Source of the DNA: an uncultured Eubacterium sp.
Lineage (GTDB): Bacteria; Bacillota; Clostridia; Lachnospirales; Lachnospiraceae
NCBI GenBank assembly: GCA_948470065.1
Contig: CAOKNO010000010.1
Location: forward strand, 1 to 52,736
Reading direction: 5' to 3'
Length of the DNA stretch: 52,736 nt
Position numbers and translations under genes: made by a program. Below, piece by piece: positions 1-9,454 of this stretch (the first letter of the stretch is position 1; each line of letters opens with the position of its first letter). The notes below the pieces were generated by a model, which worked only from the letters and a program-made list of their open reading frames with translations, had not been told where the DNA came from and searched no databases.

Positions 1-453
1 GATGATAAGATACGGCGAATATGAAAGCAAGACAGCTATACTTCAGGGTACTGGGGCAACAATGGATATGTACGAATATTTAGAGGGTACTCCTCCCCAA
101 AACAACGACGAAATTGTCTGCTTTTGGGGGATTTGAGCAGGAGCGTTGAAGTGCTGCAAAACATTATGGAAAATGCCCTCAAATACGGCGATGGCAGACG
201 TGTGGAATTGATTTTCCCCGAAGACGATGAATGCGTCCAAATTGCGGTCACGAATGGCGGGTGTATGCTTGGGAAGGGCGATTTACCGCATATTTTTGAG
301 AACTTTTGGCGCGGAGCAAATGCGGAAAACATTCGTGGCAGCGGGCTGGGACTTTACATTTGCAGACAGCTCATGCGCAAGATGAATGGAGAGATTTATG
401 CGGAGATTGACGGTGACATCATCACCGTTACCACCGTTTTCACAAGAGCATGA
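1..453 (+). pseudogene. Broken sensor histidine kinase, C-terminal ATPase part
   Basis: This is the tail of a two-component sensor kinase; its 5' part lies outside the window. Two reading frames must be joined. From base 2 one frame reads an acidic stretch containing MDMYEYLEGTPPQNNDE and stops at about 134. From about 124 a second frame supplies the HATPase_c motifs: an N box (NIMENALKYG), an F-box-like LPHIFENFWRG and a G2 box (GSGLGLYICRQL), ending at 453. The two frames meet inside the run cttttggggg near 121-130, so a small indel there probably killed the gene. The only in-frame start for the second half is an internal TTG without a ribosome binding site. A sequencing error in the homopolymer is the alternative. 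The broken ilvB-like gene that follows favours real decay. Confidence 0.75.
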
Positions 454-649
454 ATGATTGAGGAAACATTGATTAAAGTACAGAATTTACAAATAACAGC
501 CATCAAAGAGCCAGACGCATAAGACGCAGAGCCGATGAACAAGTGAGCAAGCGAGCCCCTAAAACAAAACACCCTGTCAAAAGAAGACGTATCAGAACCG
601 TGATAGGGAATCTGATTCAAATTGCCGGACATATCGGATCATAACGGTA

Positions 650-1212
650 TATTAAATGAGAATGAAGTGATATCGCTTCTTGCCAAGGTTGGTGTGCAAG
701 AGGGCAACGCAGTTTCTTGATATTGACAAGAATAAGCAGATGCTGACACCGGGCGGCTTGGGGACAATGGGATATGGTTTTCCCGCTGCAATTGGGGCGA
801 AGCTTGGCAACTCCCATAAAGATGTAATTGTTATCTCTGGTGATGGCGGTATGCAGATGAAGATTCAAGAAATGGCGACTGCCATGGTCTATGAATTGCC
901 GATTATTATCTGTATCTTGAATCATGGATGTTTGGGGAATGTACGGCAATACCAAGAATCATTGCTGCCCAGAATATACGCCTGATTTTATAGCGCTGGC
1001 AGAAAGCTACGGGGCGAAAGGCGTCCGTGTTACAAAAGCAGAGGATATAAAAACAGCTTTGATAAGTGCAAAGCAGAATACGAAAACACCTACGGTTCTT
1101 TAATTCATTATAGATAGGGAAATCAATGTCATGCCGATTGTCCCGCTAGGGAATGCCATGAATGACATGTTAAGTCAAGCGTTACACGGAATTTTTTGTT
1201 TGGAAAATGAAC
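650..1212 (+). pseudogene. Decayed acetolactate synthase-like gene (TPP-binding domain)
   Basis: This is a remnant of the C-terminal thiamine-pyrophosphate domain of an acetolactate synthase large subunit or a close relative. The frame at about 713-955 carries TPGGLGTMGYGFPAAIGAKL and the TPP/Mg motif GDGGMQM followed by ELPIIICILNHGCLGNVRQ. At about 955-965 the homology moves to another frame (PDFIALAESYGAKGVRVTKA), runs into TAA at 1101-1103, and resumes in the same frame with IIDREINVMPIVPLG. The N-terminal two thirds of the family's roughly 550 residues are absent. With a frameshift, an in-frame stop and no start, this is a dead fragment. It is not part of an ilv operon here. Confidence 0.8.
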
Positions 1213-1312
1213 ACATTTGTGCTATCCTTGAATTGGAGTTTTTTATCTCAGGGGAGCCATGCGGGCGATTCCATGAAAATGAGTTTGTTGCAATATGTGT
1301 ACATATTCGGTG

Positions 1313-1505
1313 ATATGGTTTGCTTTCGGATGCGGGCAGGGAAATATCAGTTATATCATGGTAGCAGAAGTATGGAGGCGATATTCTTGATGCAGCGCTT
1401 GACACATATGACAAAGCTGATTTCGATGCATATAAATACGGTGACAACGGCTTCGGTATTGAAAAAACGAAAACAGAAATTAGGAGGATATCGTTAGATG
1501 GATGA
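1313..1505 (+). pseudogene. Unidentified coding remnant
   Basis: One frame reads as plausible protein: about 15 residues, a TAG stop near 1363, then KYGGDILDAALDTYDKADF and on to KTEIRRIS, ending at a TGA that overlaps the start of the next gene. It has no start codon or ribosome binding site of its own, and I do not recognise the family. The acidic, well-mixed composition of the second part suggests a former protein C-terminus. It could also be a chance open stretch. It fits the decayed material between 1 and 1500. Confidence 0.3.
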
Positions 1506-2034
1506 AAATTTTTGGAAGGATGCCTATCAAGATACTTGGGAAAGATCATCAAGCAGAGAAAAGTGGCTTATGGATTATCTAGAGAAGGTGGCGGGTGTAA
1601 AGTGCCAGGAATCGGGGTTAGGCGCTGGTTCTTCAAACTATATATCTGGAAGCGCCGCGAGAAATGGACGTCAAAAAGGGGATGCGGATTTTGTGGTAGA
1701 AGGCACAAATATTTATGTTGAAGTGACTGGGCCTTTGGTAGAATCGGTGCAATCTTCAGATCCGTTATGGTTTCGGCCAGATAAACTCAATAATGCCATT
1801 AAAAATGCTACCCATGAAGTGTTTCTCGCCCATCATTGTATGTCCGCTGATTTGTGGCGGGTGATACATGTTGATCAGGAATTTAAGCAAAGATTCCGGG
1901 CATATGGATTTAAGGTCGTTACCCCAAATATCCGAGGCCTCAAAGAGCGGTATGTTGAAATTGAAACAAATGACAGATGCGTCCGGAAACTGGATGATCT
2001 TGTAGCCTACATTAAAAGAGCAAAGGAGATGTAG
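1498..2034 (+). CDS. Hypothetical 178-aa protein linked to type III R-M, possible nuclease fold
   Basis: This is the first gene of the restriction locus, with ATG at 1498 preceded by AGGAGG about 10 bases upstream. I do not recognise a named family. Visible features are a tryptophan-rich basic N-terminus, a glycine/serine stretch at about 40-55, and then GDADFVVEGTNIYVEVTG. In that segment D62 or D64 followed by a beta strand and E75-V-T77 looks like a PD-(D/E)xK core in which the final lysine is replaced by threonine. C-terminal residues 135-178 are charged and helical. It ends four bases before the methyltransferase start, so it is almost certainly co-transcribed with mod and res. A role as accessory nuclease, DNA-binding partner or modulator is inference from position and the weak motif. 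Confidence 0.7.
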   Translation: MDENFWKDAYQDTWERSSSREKWLMDYLEKVAGVKCQESGLGAGSSNYISGSAARNGRQKGDADFVVEGTNIYVEVTGPLVESVQSSDPLWFRPDKLNNAIKNATHEVFLAHHCMSADLWRVIHVDQEFKQRFRAYGFKVVTPNIRGLKERYVEIETNDRCVRKLDDLVAYIKRAKEM

Positions 2035-2038
2035 GCAA

Positions 2039-3949
2039 ATGGATAAAATGAGGATGAGGACGAACAATATCGTAAAAAGCAACATTGACGCAATCTGCGG
2101 ACTGTTTCCCAATTGTATTACCGAATCCCAGGATTGCAATGGAGAGACTGTAAAAGCAGTTAATTTTGATTTGCTTCGCCAGATGCTGTGTGAACAGGAA
2201 ATAGAAGGCAAGGAAATATATGAGTTTACATGGGTTGGAAAAAAGAAGGCTGTTATGGAAGCAAATAAACCGATTACAAAAACCTTGCGCCCAGTCTTGG
2301 ATGAGAGTATCAATTGGGATACGACAGGGAATGTGTATATAGAAGGGGACAATCTTGAAGCCCTTAAATTACTGCAAGAGAGTTATCTTAAGCGGGTTAA
2401 ATTCATATATATTGATCCACCGTACAATACCGGAAGCGACTTTGTATATAAGGATAATTTCCATATGTCTGCAAGTGAATATGATGAAAAAGGCGGGTTG
2501 ATAGATGAAGAGGGCAACCGCCTTTTTCGGAATACGGATAGCAACGGCAGGTTTCATTCTGATTGGTGCAGCATGATTTATCCACGCCTGATGCTGGCGA
2601 GGAATCTTTTAAGGGACGACGGGGTTATATTTATTTCGATCGATGATCATGAGTTAGATAACCTAAAGAAAATCTGTGATGAGGTATTCGGATCTAGCAA
2701 CTTTGTTGCAAATATGATATGGCAGTCGACAGCAGGATCAAATACTGGCACAGATATCGTTACTGTTACGGAAAACATCTTAATCTATACAAAAAAACGG
2801 AGTGAATTTACGTTTGATGGGATGCTTTCTGATGGGGGCTGCTATTCTTTATCAGATGAGTACGAACATGAAAGAGGGAAATACGCTCTGGATAAATTAG
2901 ACAGGCGCCGGGTGGCAGGCCACTATTCGGAGGCATTGGATTATGGGATTGAAATGCCAGATGGTACGATGCGGTATCCAGGCGGTGGGAGTGAAAAATC
3001 GACAGAAGGCTGGAATTATCTTTGGAGCAAAACAAAGGTTCAATGGGGGATTGAAAATGGATTTATCGAGTTCAAGGAAACCAATGGAAAATGGAATGTT
3101 TACAATAAAAGATATGCGGACATAGACAATGAAGGGAATCCGATCGAAAGAACGGTTCCCTTTCGGAATCTGATTCCCTCAGATCAATGCAATACGGCGC
3201 AAGGTACTGCTGAGCTGAGAGGTTTATTTGGATTCAGGCCGTTTGATTTCCCGAAACCATCGGGGTTGGTTAAGCGGCTGCTTTTGACGGCAGTTAGAAG
3301 GGATAAGGAAGCTATTGTTTTAGACTTTTTTTCTGGGAGTGCGTCAACGGCGCAGGCAGTTATGCAGCTTAACGCGGAAGACGGCGGTAATAGAAAATTT
3401 ATATTGGTACAGTTTCCAGAAAAAATAGCGGAAGGAAGTGAAGCATGGGAGAACGGATATTCAAATATTTGTGAGGTTGGAAAAGCGCGCATAAGAAAAG
3501 CGGGCGCCCAGATTTCATCTGAAATGCAGGCTTGTGCGGTAGATACTGGGTTTCGTGTATTTAGGATTGATACGTCAAATAGGAACGATGTCTACTATGC
3601 CGCAGGAGACTACACGCAAAATATGTTGTCCTTGCTGGAGAGTAATATCAAGCCTGATAGGACTTCGTTGGATTTGCTCTTTGGCTGTTTATTGGAATGG
3701 GGGCTTTTGCTCTCCATGCCATATACCTCAGAACGGGTGGACGGTTGTACTGTACATAACTATAATGACGGTGATTTGGTCGCGTGCTTTGATGAGGATA
3801 TCCCGGTTTCTGTAATTAAGGAGATTGCAAAGCGCAAGCCCCTTCGTGCAGTGTTCCGAGACAGTAGCTTTGATGGCAGTCCTGCAAAAATCAATGTCGG
3901 CGAAATCTTCAAAATGCTTGCACCGGATACAAGGGTGAAGGTGATTTAA
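2039..3949 (+). CDS. mod: Type III restriction-modification DNA methyltransferase (Mod)
   Basis: This is the modification and specificity subunit of a type III system, expected to methylate adenine N6 on one strand of an asymmetric site. The catalytic motif IV is D126-P-P-Y129, followed by NTGSDFVYKDNF, a classic Mod signature. The AdoMet-binding motif I (LDFFSGSAS, about residues 428-436) comes after it, giving the beta-class order seen in type III Mods. The region between, about 220-400, should hold the target recognition domain. The length of 636 aa is normal. ATGs at 2048 and 2054 are alternative starts; the first follows the upstream stop by four bases. Res follows after 17 bases with a GGAGG site between. 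The gene appears intact. Confidence 0.93.
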   Translation: MDKMRMRTNNIVKSNIDAICGLFPNCITESQDCNGETVKAVNFDLLRQMLCEQEIEGKEIYEFTWVGKKKAVMEANKPITKTLRPVLDESINWDTTGNVYIEGDNLEALKLLQESYLKRVKFIYIDPPYNTGSDFVYKDNFHMSASEYDEKGGLIDEEGNRLFRNTDSNGRFHSDWCSMIYPRLMLARNLLRDDGVIFISIDDHELDNLKKICDEVFGSSNFVANMIWQSTAGSNTGTDIVTVTENILIYTKKRSEFTFDGMLSDGGCYSLSDEYEHERGKYALDKLDRRRVAGHYSEALDYGIEMPDGTMRYPGGGSEKSTEGWNYLWSKTKVQWGIENGFIEFKETNGKWNVYNKRYADIDNEGNPIERTVPFRNLIPSDQCNTAQGTAELRGLFGFRPFDFPKPSGLVKRLLLTAVRRDKEAIVLDFFSGSASTAQAVMQLNAEDGGNRKFILVQFPEKIAEGSEAWENGYSNICEVGKARIRKAGAQISSEMQACAVDTGFRVFRIDTSNRNDVYYAAGDYTQNMLSLLESNIKPDRTSLDLLFGCLLEWGLLLSMPYTSERVDGCTVHNYNDGDLVACFDEDIPVSVIKEIAKRKPLRAVFRDSSFDGSPAKINVGEIFKMLAPDTRVKVI

Positions 3950-3966
3950 GGAGGAAAGCAAGATTC

Positions 3967-6900
3967 ATGAGAATACAATACAAGCATCAGAAATTTCAGG
4001 AGGATGCAGCGAAAGCTGTTGTTGATGTTTTTGCAGGACAGCCATATTTAACCCCGGCTGATAGAATGGACAAGGGATATGGATACATGCAGCAGAGCCT
4101 GGCAGATGATGCTGATTATATTGGATGGAGTAACCAGAGGATTGTCCCAGAACTGAATGATCAGGTGATTTTAGAGCAGTTACAGAAGATCCAACGGGCA
4201 AATCGGATTGCACCGTCAAATAAGCTGGAAGGAAGAAGCAATGGCTATAATCTCACGATAGAGATGGAAACGGGGGTTGGTAAGACTTACACCTACATAA
4301 AAACGGTGTTTGAGTTGAACCGTGCATATGGATGGAGCAAGTTTGTCGTTGTCGTTCCGAGCATTGCGATCCGCGAGGGTGTATATAAGTCCTTTGAGAT
4401 GACGCAGGAACACTTCGCAGAAGAATATGGTAAGAAGATCCGGTTCTTTCTTTACAACTCTTCCCATCTGGCAGAGATAGATCGTTTTGCATCGGACAGT
4501 TCCATTAATGTAATGATCATCAATTCCCAGGCATTCAATGCGAGAGGCAAGGATGCCAGGAGGATCTATATGCAACTGGATGAGTTCCGTTCCCGCAGAC
4601 CGATTGATATCATTGCGAAGACAAATCCAATCCTGATCATTGACGAGCCGCAATCGGTAGAGGGCAAGCAGACGAAGGAAAACCTGAAGCAGTTTCAGCC
4701 GATGATCACACTTCGCTATTCGGCTACGCATAAAAGCGATAGCATTTACAATATGGTGTATCGTCTGGATGCTATGGAGGCATATAATAAGCGCCTAGTG
4801 AAGAAGATTGCGGTTAAGGGGATTACTGGAACCGGAAGTACGGCAACAGACAGTTACCTGTATTTAGAAAGCGTCAAGCTTTCGAAAGGCGATCCGGTAG
4901 CTATGCTTCAGTTTGAGATCAAGATGGCAAACGGGGTTTTGAAGAGAAAGAGCAGGATCGTAACAGAGGGAGACAATCTTTATGATTTTTCCAACGGTCT
5001 GGAAGAGTATAAGGATGGTTTCGTTGTGAGCCGTATTGATGGACGTGATGATTCTTTAGCGTTTCTAAACGGGATAAAAATTTATGCTGGCGACGTGATG
5101 GGAGCGCTGGATGAAGAACAGTTCCGCAGGATACAGATACGTGAAACGATTCTTTCTCATTTGCAGAGGGAGAGGCAACTGTTTAACAAGGGGATTAAGG
5201 TGTTGTCTTTGTTCTTCATTGATGAAGTGGCAAACTATCGTGAGTATGATGCATCCGGCAACCCGGCTAATGGAAGATATGCTATGATGTTTGAGGAAGA
5301 GTATGAGGATATTTTGGACAGTATGCAGATATCCTTAGGAGAGGATGGATATAACAAGTATCTTCAGTCCATTCCGGCAGCAAAGACCCATGCTGGATAT
5401 TTCTCTGTTGACGGCAAAGGGAAGATGATCAATTCCAAGGCCAGAAGGAAAGAGGCTGCTTCTGATGACGTCAGCGCTTATGAACTTATTATGAAGAACA
5501 AGGAACTGCTCCTAGACCGTGATCCGGAGAAATCGCCCGTCCGTTTCATCTTTTCACATTCAGCGTTAAGGGAAGGCTGGGATAATCCAAATGTCTTCCA
5601 GATCTGTACGCTAAAGCAAAGCGGCAGCGGCGTCCGCAAGCGTCAAGAAGTCGGACGTGGGCTGCGTCTATGTGTCAATCAGAATGGAGAACGTATGGAT
5701 GCCAATGCGCTTGGCAATGACGTCCACAATGTGAATGTGCTGACTGTTATTGCAAGTGAAAGTTATGATTCTTTTGCAAAGGGGCTTCAGGAAGAGCTTG
5801 CAGAGGTTGTAGCTGACAGGCCAAGGGCTGTTACTAAGGAACTGTTTGCCGATCACGTTGTTAAGGACGATCAGGGGAATGAGGTTGTTATCACCAGCGG
5901 CATTGCATCTGCCATTTATTTTGATTTGGTGGTAAATGGATATGTCAATAAGCAGGGGGAACTTACGGATACGTATTACGAAGCTAAGGCGAATAGAGAG
6001 ATCAAGGTAGCAGAGGAAGCAAGAGATATTGCTGCTGGCGTTATCGCGATCATTGATTCCATCTACGACGGTAAGGCAATGCAGCCTGAGAATGCCCGCA
6101 GCAACCATGTGGAGCTGCAGGTGGATGAAAAGAAGCTAAACAGTAAAGAGTTTCAGGCTCTGTGGTCAAGGATCAATGCGAAGTCTGTGTATGTGGTGGA
6201 TTTCGATACGGATGCGTTGATCAGGAAGTCAATTGCTTCCCTGAATGCAAAGCTTCGGGTAGCAAGGTTATATTTCCAGGTTGAGAGCGGTGCGATGGAT
6301 ACCATCCAGTCAAAAGAGGATCTGGCGGAAGGGGCTTCCTTTGTCAAAAAAGAATCCGCAAGTTATGGGGTATCCGTGGCTGCAAATTCCAATGTGAAAT
6401 ATGATCTGGTTGGAAAGCTGGTGGATGGAACCGGGCTTACGCGGAAGGATATCATTGCTATTTTGCAGGGGATCCAGAAGGCAGTATTTGATCAGTTTAA
6501 GGATAGTCCAGAAGAATTTATATCCAAGGCTGCTCAGATAATCAATGATCAAAAGGCAACTGCGGTGATTGAGCATATTTCGTATGATGTTTTGGACGAG
6601 CGGTATGGAACAGATATCTTTACGGATCGGGCCATCAAGGGCAAGCTGGGGATCAATGCAATGGAAGCGAAGAAGCATTTATATGATTATATTGTATATG
6701 ATTCTTCGAATGAGCGTGGCTTTGCGGCGGATCTGGATGCGGATACGGATGTCGCTGTATATGTAAAGCTGCCGGATGGGTTCTATATCTCTACCCCAGT
6801 GGGGCGTTATCATCCGGACTGGGCGGTTGCCTTCCAGAAAGGCAGCATTAAGCATACTTACTTTGTGGCAGAGACGAAGGGTTCCATGGATTCGATGCAG

Positions 6901-7026
6901 CTAAGGCTGGTTGAGGAAGCTAAAATCCACTGTGCGAGAGAGCACTTCAAGGCAATCAGTGGAGGGAATGTTGTTTATGATGTTGTGGACAGCTATGCGT
7001 CGCTGATGGAGAAGGCAATGAGATAG
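3967..7026 (+). CDS. res: Type III restriction enzyme (Res), helicase-nuclease subunit
   Basis: This is the ATP-dependent translocase and endonuclease partner of Mod. The SF2 helicase signature begins with Walker A E101-T-G-V-G-K-T107 and the DExx box is D226-E-P-Q229. SF2 motif VI is visible as RQEVGRGLR (R559-R567), just after an ALREGWDNPNVF segment. The C-terminal nuclease core is readable as HPDW (P950-D951) followed by VAETKG (E969-T-K971), a complete PD-(D/E)xK site. The length of 1019 aa is typical. RBS GGAGG lies upstream of ATG 3967. All catalytic residues are present, so restriction should be active if Mod is. A strong hairpin terminator follows at 7094. Confidence 0.94.
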   Translation: MRIQYKHQKFQEDAAKAVVDVFAGQPYLTPADRMDKGYGYMQQSLADDADYIGWSNQRIVPELNDQVILEQLQKIQRANRIAPSNKLEGRSNGYNLTIEMETGVGKTYTYIKTVFELNRAYGWSKFVVVVPSIAIREGVYKSFEMTQEHFAEEYGKKIRFFLYNSSHLAEIDRFASDSSINVMIINSQAFNARGKDARRIYMQLDEFRSRRPIDIIAKTNPILIIDEPQSVEGKQTKENLKQFQPMITLRYSATHKSDSIYNMVYRLDAMEAYNKRLVKKIAVKGITGTGSTATDSYLYLESVKLSKGDPVAMLQFEIKMANGVLKRKSRIVTEGDNLYDFSNGLEEYKDGFVVSRIDGRDDSLAFLNGIKIYAGDVMGALDEEQFRRIQIRETILSHLQRERQLFNKGIKVLSLFFIDEVANYREYDASGNPANGRYAMMFEEEYEDILDSMQISLGEDGYNKYLQSIPAAKTHAGYFSVDGKGKMINSKARRKEAASDDVSAYELIMKNKELLLDRDPEKSPVRFIFSHSALREGWDNPNVFQICTLKQSGSGVRKRQEVGRGLRLCVNQNGERMDANALGNDVHNVNVLTVIASESYDSFAKGLQEELAEVVADRPRAVTKELFADHVVKDDQGNEVVITSGIASAIYFDLVVNGYVNKQGELTDTYYEAKANREIKVAEEARDIAAGVIAIIDSIYDGKAMQPENARSNHVELQVDEKKLNSKEFQALWSRINAKSVYVVDFDTDALIRKSIASLNAKLRVARLYFQVESGAMDTIQSKEDLAEGASFVKKESASYGVSVAANSNVKYDLVGKLVDGTGLTRKDIIAILQGIQKAVFDQFKDSPEEFISKAAQIINDQKATAVIEHISYDVLDERYGTDIFTDRAIKGKLGINAMEAKKHLYDYIVYDSSNERGFAADLDADTDVAVYVKLPDGFYISTPVGRYHPDWAVAFQKGSIKHTYFVAETKGSMDSMQLRLVEEAKIHCAREHFKAISGGNVVYDVVDSYASLMEKAMR

Positions 7027-7093
7027 AAGCTATTTCCATTGGGAAATCCATAGGGCAGGAGCGGTTGGCGGCGAAAATGGGCAAAAGATAAAG

Positions 7094-7139
7094 CAGAAGA
7101 CGCCAGATTGATCCATCTGGCGCCTTCTGGCTTATTCTT
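7094..7139. terminator. Bidirectional terminator between res and the SASP gene
   Basis: A 15-bp stem with one mismatch (CAGAAGACGCCAGAT at 7094-7108 against ATCTGGCGCCTTCTG at 7115-7129) closes a six-base loop and is followed by a weak T-rich tail. It sits between convergent genes and probably serves both. Confidence 0.75.
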
Positions 7140-7154
7140 GCAAGCTCTCTTCTG

Positions 7155-7358
7155 TTACTGTCCTGACATCTGTTTTTCTTGGGCTTCGATCATTTTCTTC
7201 ACCATATAGCCGCCAACAGAACCATTCTGCCTGGAAGTTAATTCTCCGTTATAACCGTCCTTCAAAGGTACGCCGATTTCATTTGCAACCTCAAATTTGA
7301 ATTTGTCAAGGGCGCTTTTTGCTTCTGGAACTACTGCTTTGTTTGATGAATTAGACAT
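7155..7358 (-). CDS. Small acid-soluble spore protein, alpha/beta type
   Basis: This 67-residue protein coats and protects DNA in dormant spores and supplies amino acids at germination after GPR protease cleavage. The family signature is clear: FEVANEIGVPL (the cleavage region is around the glutamate-isoleucine pair), SRQNGSVGGYMVKKMIEAQE, and a polar N-terminus beginning MSNSSNK. The start at 7358 is chosen because AGGAGG lies eight bases upstream; longer readings up to 7520 have no ribosome binding site. A small hairpin (CCACC/GGTGG, near 7429) lies in the leader. Forespore sigma-G control is expected from the family, but I could not identify a convincing promoter. Confidence 0.93.
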   Translation of the reverse strand: MSNSSNKAVVPEAKSALDKFKFEVANEIGVPLKDGYNGELTSRQNGSVGGYMVKKMIEAQEKQMSGQ

Positions 7359-7521
7359 ATCGTTACCTCCTGTTGTCTTTTGTTGCCGGCTGTATTTCCT
7401 GCCGGATCCACCTTGCGGTGGCTTGTAACTGGTTTGTAACTCACTTGTTACAATCCTATTATATGCAAGGCGAACAGGATTAGACATGCAGTTCTTTCCG
7501 GAATTAACAAAAAAAACCAAT

Positions 7522-9261
7522 TTAATCCGAAACCGTCTTTAGCCCGGAAATATCCGGGGAAGCCACAAGGGAATAATTCGTGTAATACACGACGAAGCCA
7601 GGTTTGCTGCCGTTTGGCTTTTTGACATGCTTGCGTTCTAGGTAGTCGATTTCCACCTTTTCGTTTTCCCGCCCCTTGGAGTAGTAAGCCGCAAGCTGCC
7701 CGGCTTCTTCAAACGTACGGTCGGGAAGCTCTTCTCCATTTGTTTTCACTACGACATGGGAACCAGGGATGCCTTTTGCATGGAACCACCAGTCGTTCCC
7801 GCTGGCGAATTTGAACGTAAGTTCTTCGTTCTGGAAGTTGTTTTTCCCGACATAGATATGGAAGCCGTCTGAGGAAATATAGTGGAACGGCTTGCTTTTT
7901 ACCTTTTCTTTTTTTCCAGTGTGTTTTTTCTTGATATAGCCAAACCGTGTCAGTTCTTCTTTGATCTGCGTCAAATCGTCTTCCGATACCGCAATATCGA
8001 GGGCGGTGGAAATGGAATCCAGATGCAGGATTTCATCCCTGGTTTCCTGGATTAATTCAATAAGCGCTTCATACGTACGCTTTAATTTGTTGTAGCGGTC
8101 AAAATATTTCTGGGCGTTTTCTAGCGGCGTAAGCTGGGCGTCTAAAGGGATGGTAATGGTTTTGCCGGTATAGTAATCCAATGCTTCTAATTGCGTTGCG
8201 CCTTCTGGCAGCCCATACCCATACGTGTGGATCAGTTCCCCGTATACTTTATATTTTTCCCGTTTTTCGGTGTCTTTTAATTGTTTTTGCTGTAAGTCGT
8301 ATTTTTTCCTTTCCCGGTCTAACACGGTGGAAACAATTTTGCGCAGATCCGCAGATTTCTGGCGGATCCTTGTGTAGCTGTTCTTAGCGGCGTAATACGT
8401 CTCTAAGACCTTGGAAATGGATGGGTAATGTTCGGTAGAATAGTCTTCATACTGCTTTAGTTCTACTGCGGAAAAATCAATGGGTTCTTTGCCGTTCCTT
8501 ATAATGTTCGGTACAAACCTGCCTTCCTTGATATCTTCCATCAGCCAGGAAAAGTGGTGGTACAGGTGTAGCTTTTCTTCTTCCGAAAGCGCGGCCATTG
8601 GGCGGTCGGCGTCGACAGAAGCGCGGAAACAAATCTCTGAGGCAATGACAGGGCTGATTCCCGTGTAAGTCGTATAAATTGCTTTCTGCACAGGCAAGGG
8701 TTTGGCGCAGGCTTGTGTAAGGAAGGATTCCTGAGTTGCTTCTAAGGGATTGTATTTCTCTTGTGTTTCTGGGATAAAATAATCCCTTCCTGGCAAGACT
8801 TCCCGGACAGAGCTGACTTGTGCGGAAATGTGCTTGATGCTGTCGATGATTTTCCCATCTTCCTTACAGAAAATAAGATTGCTGTGCTTGCCCATAATTT
8901 CCACCACCAGGGTCTTCTGGCAGGGATCGCCCAACTCATTGAGGTGCTCGATTTCAAAATTGATGATGCGTTCCATATGCGGCTGGGAAATACGGGTGAT
9001 TTTCCCATTTGCGATATGCTTGCGCAGCAGCATACAGAAATTCGGGGCAGTCAAAGGGCTGGGCTTATTTTCATTGGTCAGATAAACCAGCGGGAGGGAT
9101 GCGCTTGCGGATAATACAAGCCGCACTTGCCCCTTCGCGCCTTTTATTGTCAGCAGCAGCTCGTCTTGTTCGGGCTGTGCAATTTTGCTGATCCTGCCAT
9201 TTAGGATAGTATCGTTTAATTCTTTTACTAAACTTGCGATTACGGTTCCGTCAAATGCCAT
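7522..9261 (-). CDS. rqcH: RqcH/NFACT family ribosome quality control protein
   Basis: This bacterial Rqc2 homologue (often named fibronectin-binding protein A) binds stalled 50S-peptidyl-tRNA and recruits tRNA-Ala for alanine tailing. The N-terminal NFACT-N domain begins MAFDGTVIASLVKEL. A coiled-coil arm spans about 280-425, and an NFACT-R domain near 470-520 includes GNDWWFHAKGIPGSHVV. The start at 9261 is preferred because GGAG lies six bases upstream and the protein then begins with the family's MAFDG; an ATG four codons earlier (9273) has no good site. At 579 aa the length is normal. The Asp-Arg pair known at positions 97-98 reads Glu97-Arg98 here (see findings). Confidence 0.92.
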   Translation of the reverse strand: MAFDGTVIASLVKELNDTILNGRISKIAQPEQDELLLTIKGAKGQVRLVLSASASLPLVYLTNENKPSPLTAPNFCMLLRKHIANGKITRISQPHMERIINFEIEHLNELGDPCQKTLVVEIMGKHSNLIFCKEDGKIIDSIKHISAQVSSVREVLPGRDYFIPETQEKYNPLEATQESFLTQACAKPLPVQKAIYTTYTGISPVIASEICFRASVDADRPMAALSEEEKLHLYHHFSWLMEDIKEGRFVPNIIRNGKEPIDFSAVELKQYEDYSTEHYPSISKVLETYYAAKNSYTRIRQKSADLRKIVSTVLDRERKKYDLQQKQLKDTEKREKYKVYGELIHTYGYGLPEGATQLEALDYYTGKTITIPLDAQLTPLENAQKYFDRYNKLKRTYEALIELIQETRDEILHLDSISTALDIAVSEDDLTQIKEELTRFGYIKKKHTGKKEKVKSKPFHYISSDGFHIYVGKNNFQNEELTFKFASGNDWWFHAKGIPGSHVVVKTNGEELPDRTFEEAGQLAAYYSKGRENEKVEIDYLERKHVKKPNGSKPGFVVYYTNYSLVASPDISGLKTVSD

Positions 9262-9454
9262 ACGTATCTCCATTCTATCGTTCAGATTCCAAAAGTGTTT
9301 TTAGGTCTATGTTTCTTGATTATATCTTTTTTGGATGTGGCTGTAAAGCCTTTTGGATGCGTTAATCTTTCCTGCCGGATATCCGATATAGGTAATGTAT
9401 GGAAATAACCGTTGGGTTCGTAAAATATGTTTTATTTCAAGGAGGAGATGAACG

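Noticed and set aside
1207-1497. A 96-aa open frame on the plus strand before the restriction locus
   Set aside because: Its composition is unlike a protein and a different frame in the same bases reads more plausibly as a decayed gene.
9380-9420. Sigma-D (flagellar) promoter before the DUF6033 gene
   Set aside because: CCGATAT near 9388 resembles a sigma-D -10, but the -35 TAAA element is poor and no motility genes are nearby.
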